5,907 bases of DNA from an uncultured Actinomyces sp. (GTDB lineage: Bacteria; Actinomycetota; Actinomycetes; Actinomycetales; Actinomycetaceae). Below the pieces are notes generated by a model. The model made no database searches. It was not told where the DNA came from and saw nothing but the letters and a program-made list of their open reading frames with translations. Location: the NCBI GenBank assembly GCA_902773415.1, contig CACYEE010000068.1:1-5907 (forward strand), in the 5' to 3' direction. The position numbers and the translations under genes are program-made. Positions 5,902 through 5,907 of the stretch are shown here, piece by piece. The stretch's first letter is position 1. The number at the start of each line of letters is the position of its first letter.

Positions 5902-5907
5902 ATTCTA
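5902..5907 (-). promoter_or_regulatory. Candidate -10 element of the symporter gene, at window edge
   Basis: TAGAAT on the minus strand differs from TATAAT at one position and lies about 50 bases upstream of the ATG. The -35 region is outside the window, so this cannot be tested here. Confidence 0.3.

Overview
The window is GC-rich, and its clearly coding genes have strongly G/C-biased third codon positions. Together with the glucose-6-phosphate isomerase type and an actinobacterial-type 'SPSGNI...TGHG' secreted domain, this suggests a high-GC Gram-positive bacterium (Actinomycetota, perhaps the Actinomyces/Schaalia group). The taxonomic placement is inference; no marker such as rRNA is present.

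Layout from left to right. (1) Positions 1-1548, minus strand: glucose-6-phosphate isomerase (pgi), cut at its 3' end by the window edge, with every active-site motif visible; it probably starts at a TTG preceded by GGAGG. (2) Positions about 1561-2470: a 0.9 kb stretch with no confidently identified gene. It holds a weak pgi promoter candidate, a UUCG-capped stem-loop and one plausible but unrecognised minus-strand ORF (1783-2460). (3) Positions 2506-3648 and 3724-4446, plus strand: two adjacent surface-protein genes sharing a C-terminal extracytoplasmic domain that resembles the actinobacterial DUF6636-type domain. The first is a single-pass membrane protein with a novel-looking cytoplasmic N-terminal module and a Pro/Ala linker. 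The second is a putative lipoprotein. They look like a two-gene operon born by duplication and divergence. (4) Positions 4453-4500: a perfect 23-bp inverted repeat, the probable shared terminator of converging genes. (5) Positions 4521-5849, minus strand: a complete dicarboxylate/amino acid:cation symporter (DAACS, SLC1-like) with unusual substitutions at substrate- and sodium-site positions.

The genes do not form one pathway. pgi is central carbon metabolism, the transporter is nutrient uptake, and the middle pair is a cell-envelope module of unknown job. The most interesting parts are the duplicated envelope pair, in which one whole cysteine pair has been lost from one copy, the atypical binding-site residues of the symporter, and the long perfect hairpin. 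I see no mobile element, CRISPR array, tRNA or rRNA, and no convincing new multi-gene system.
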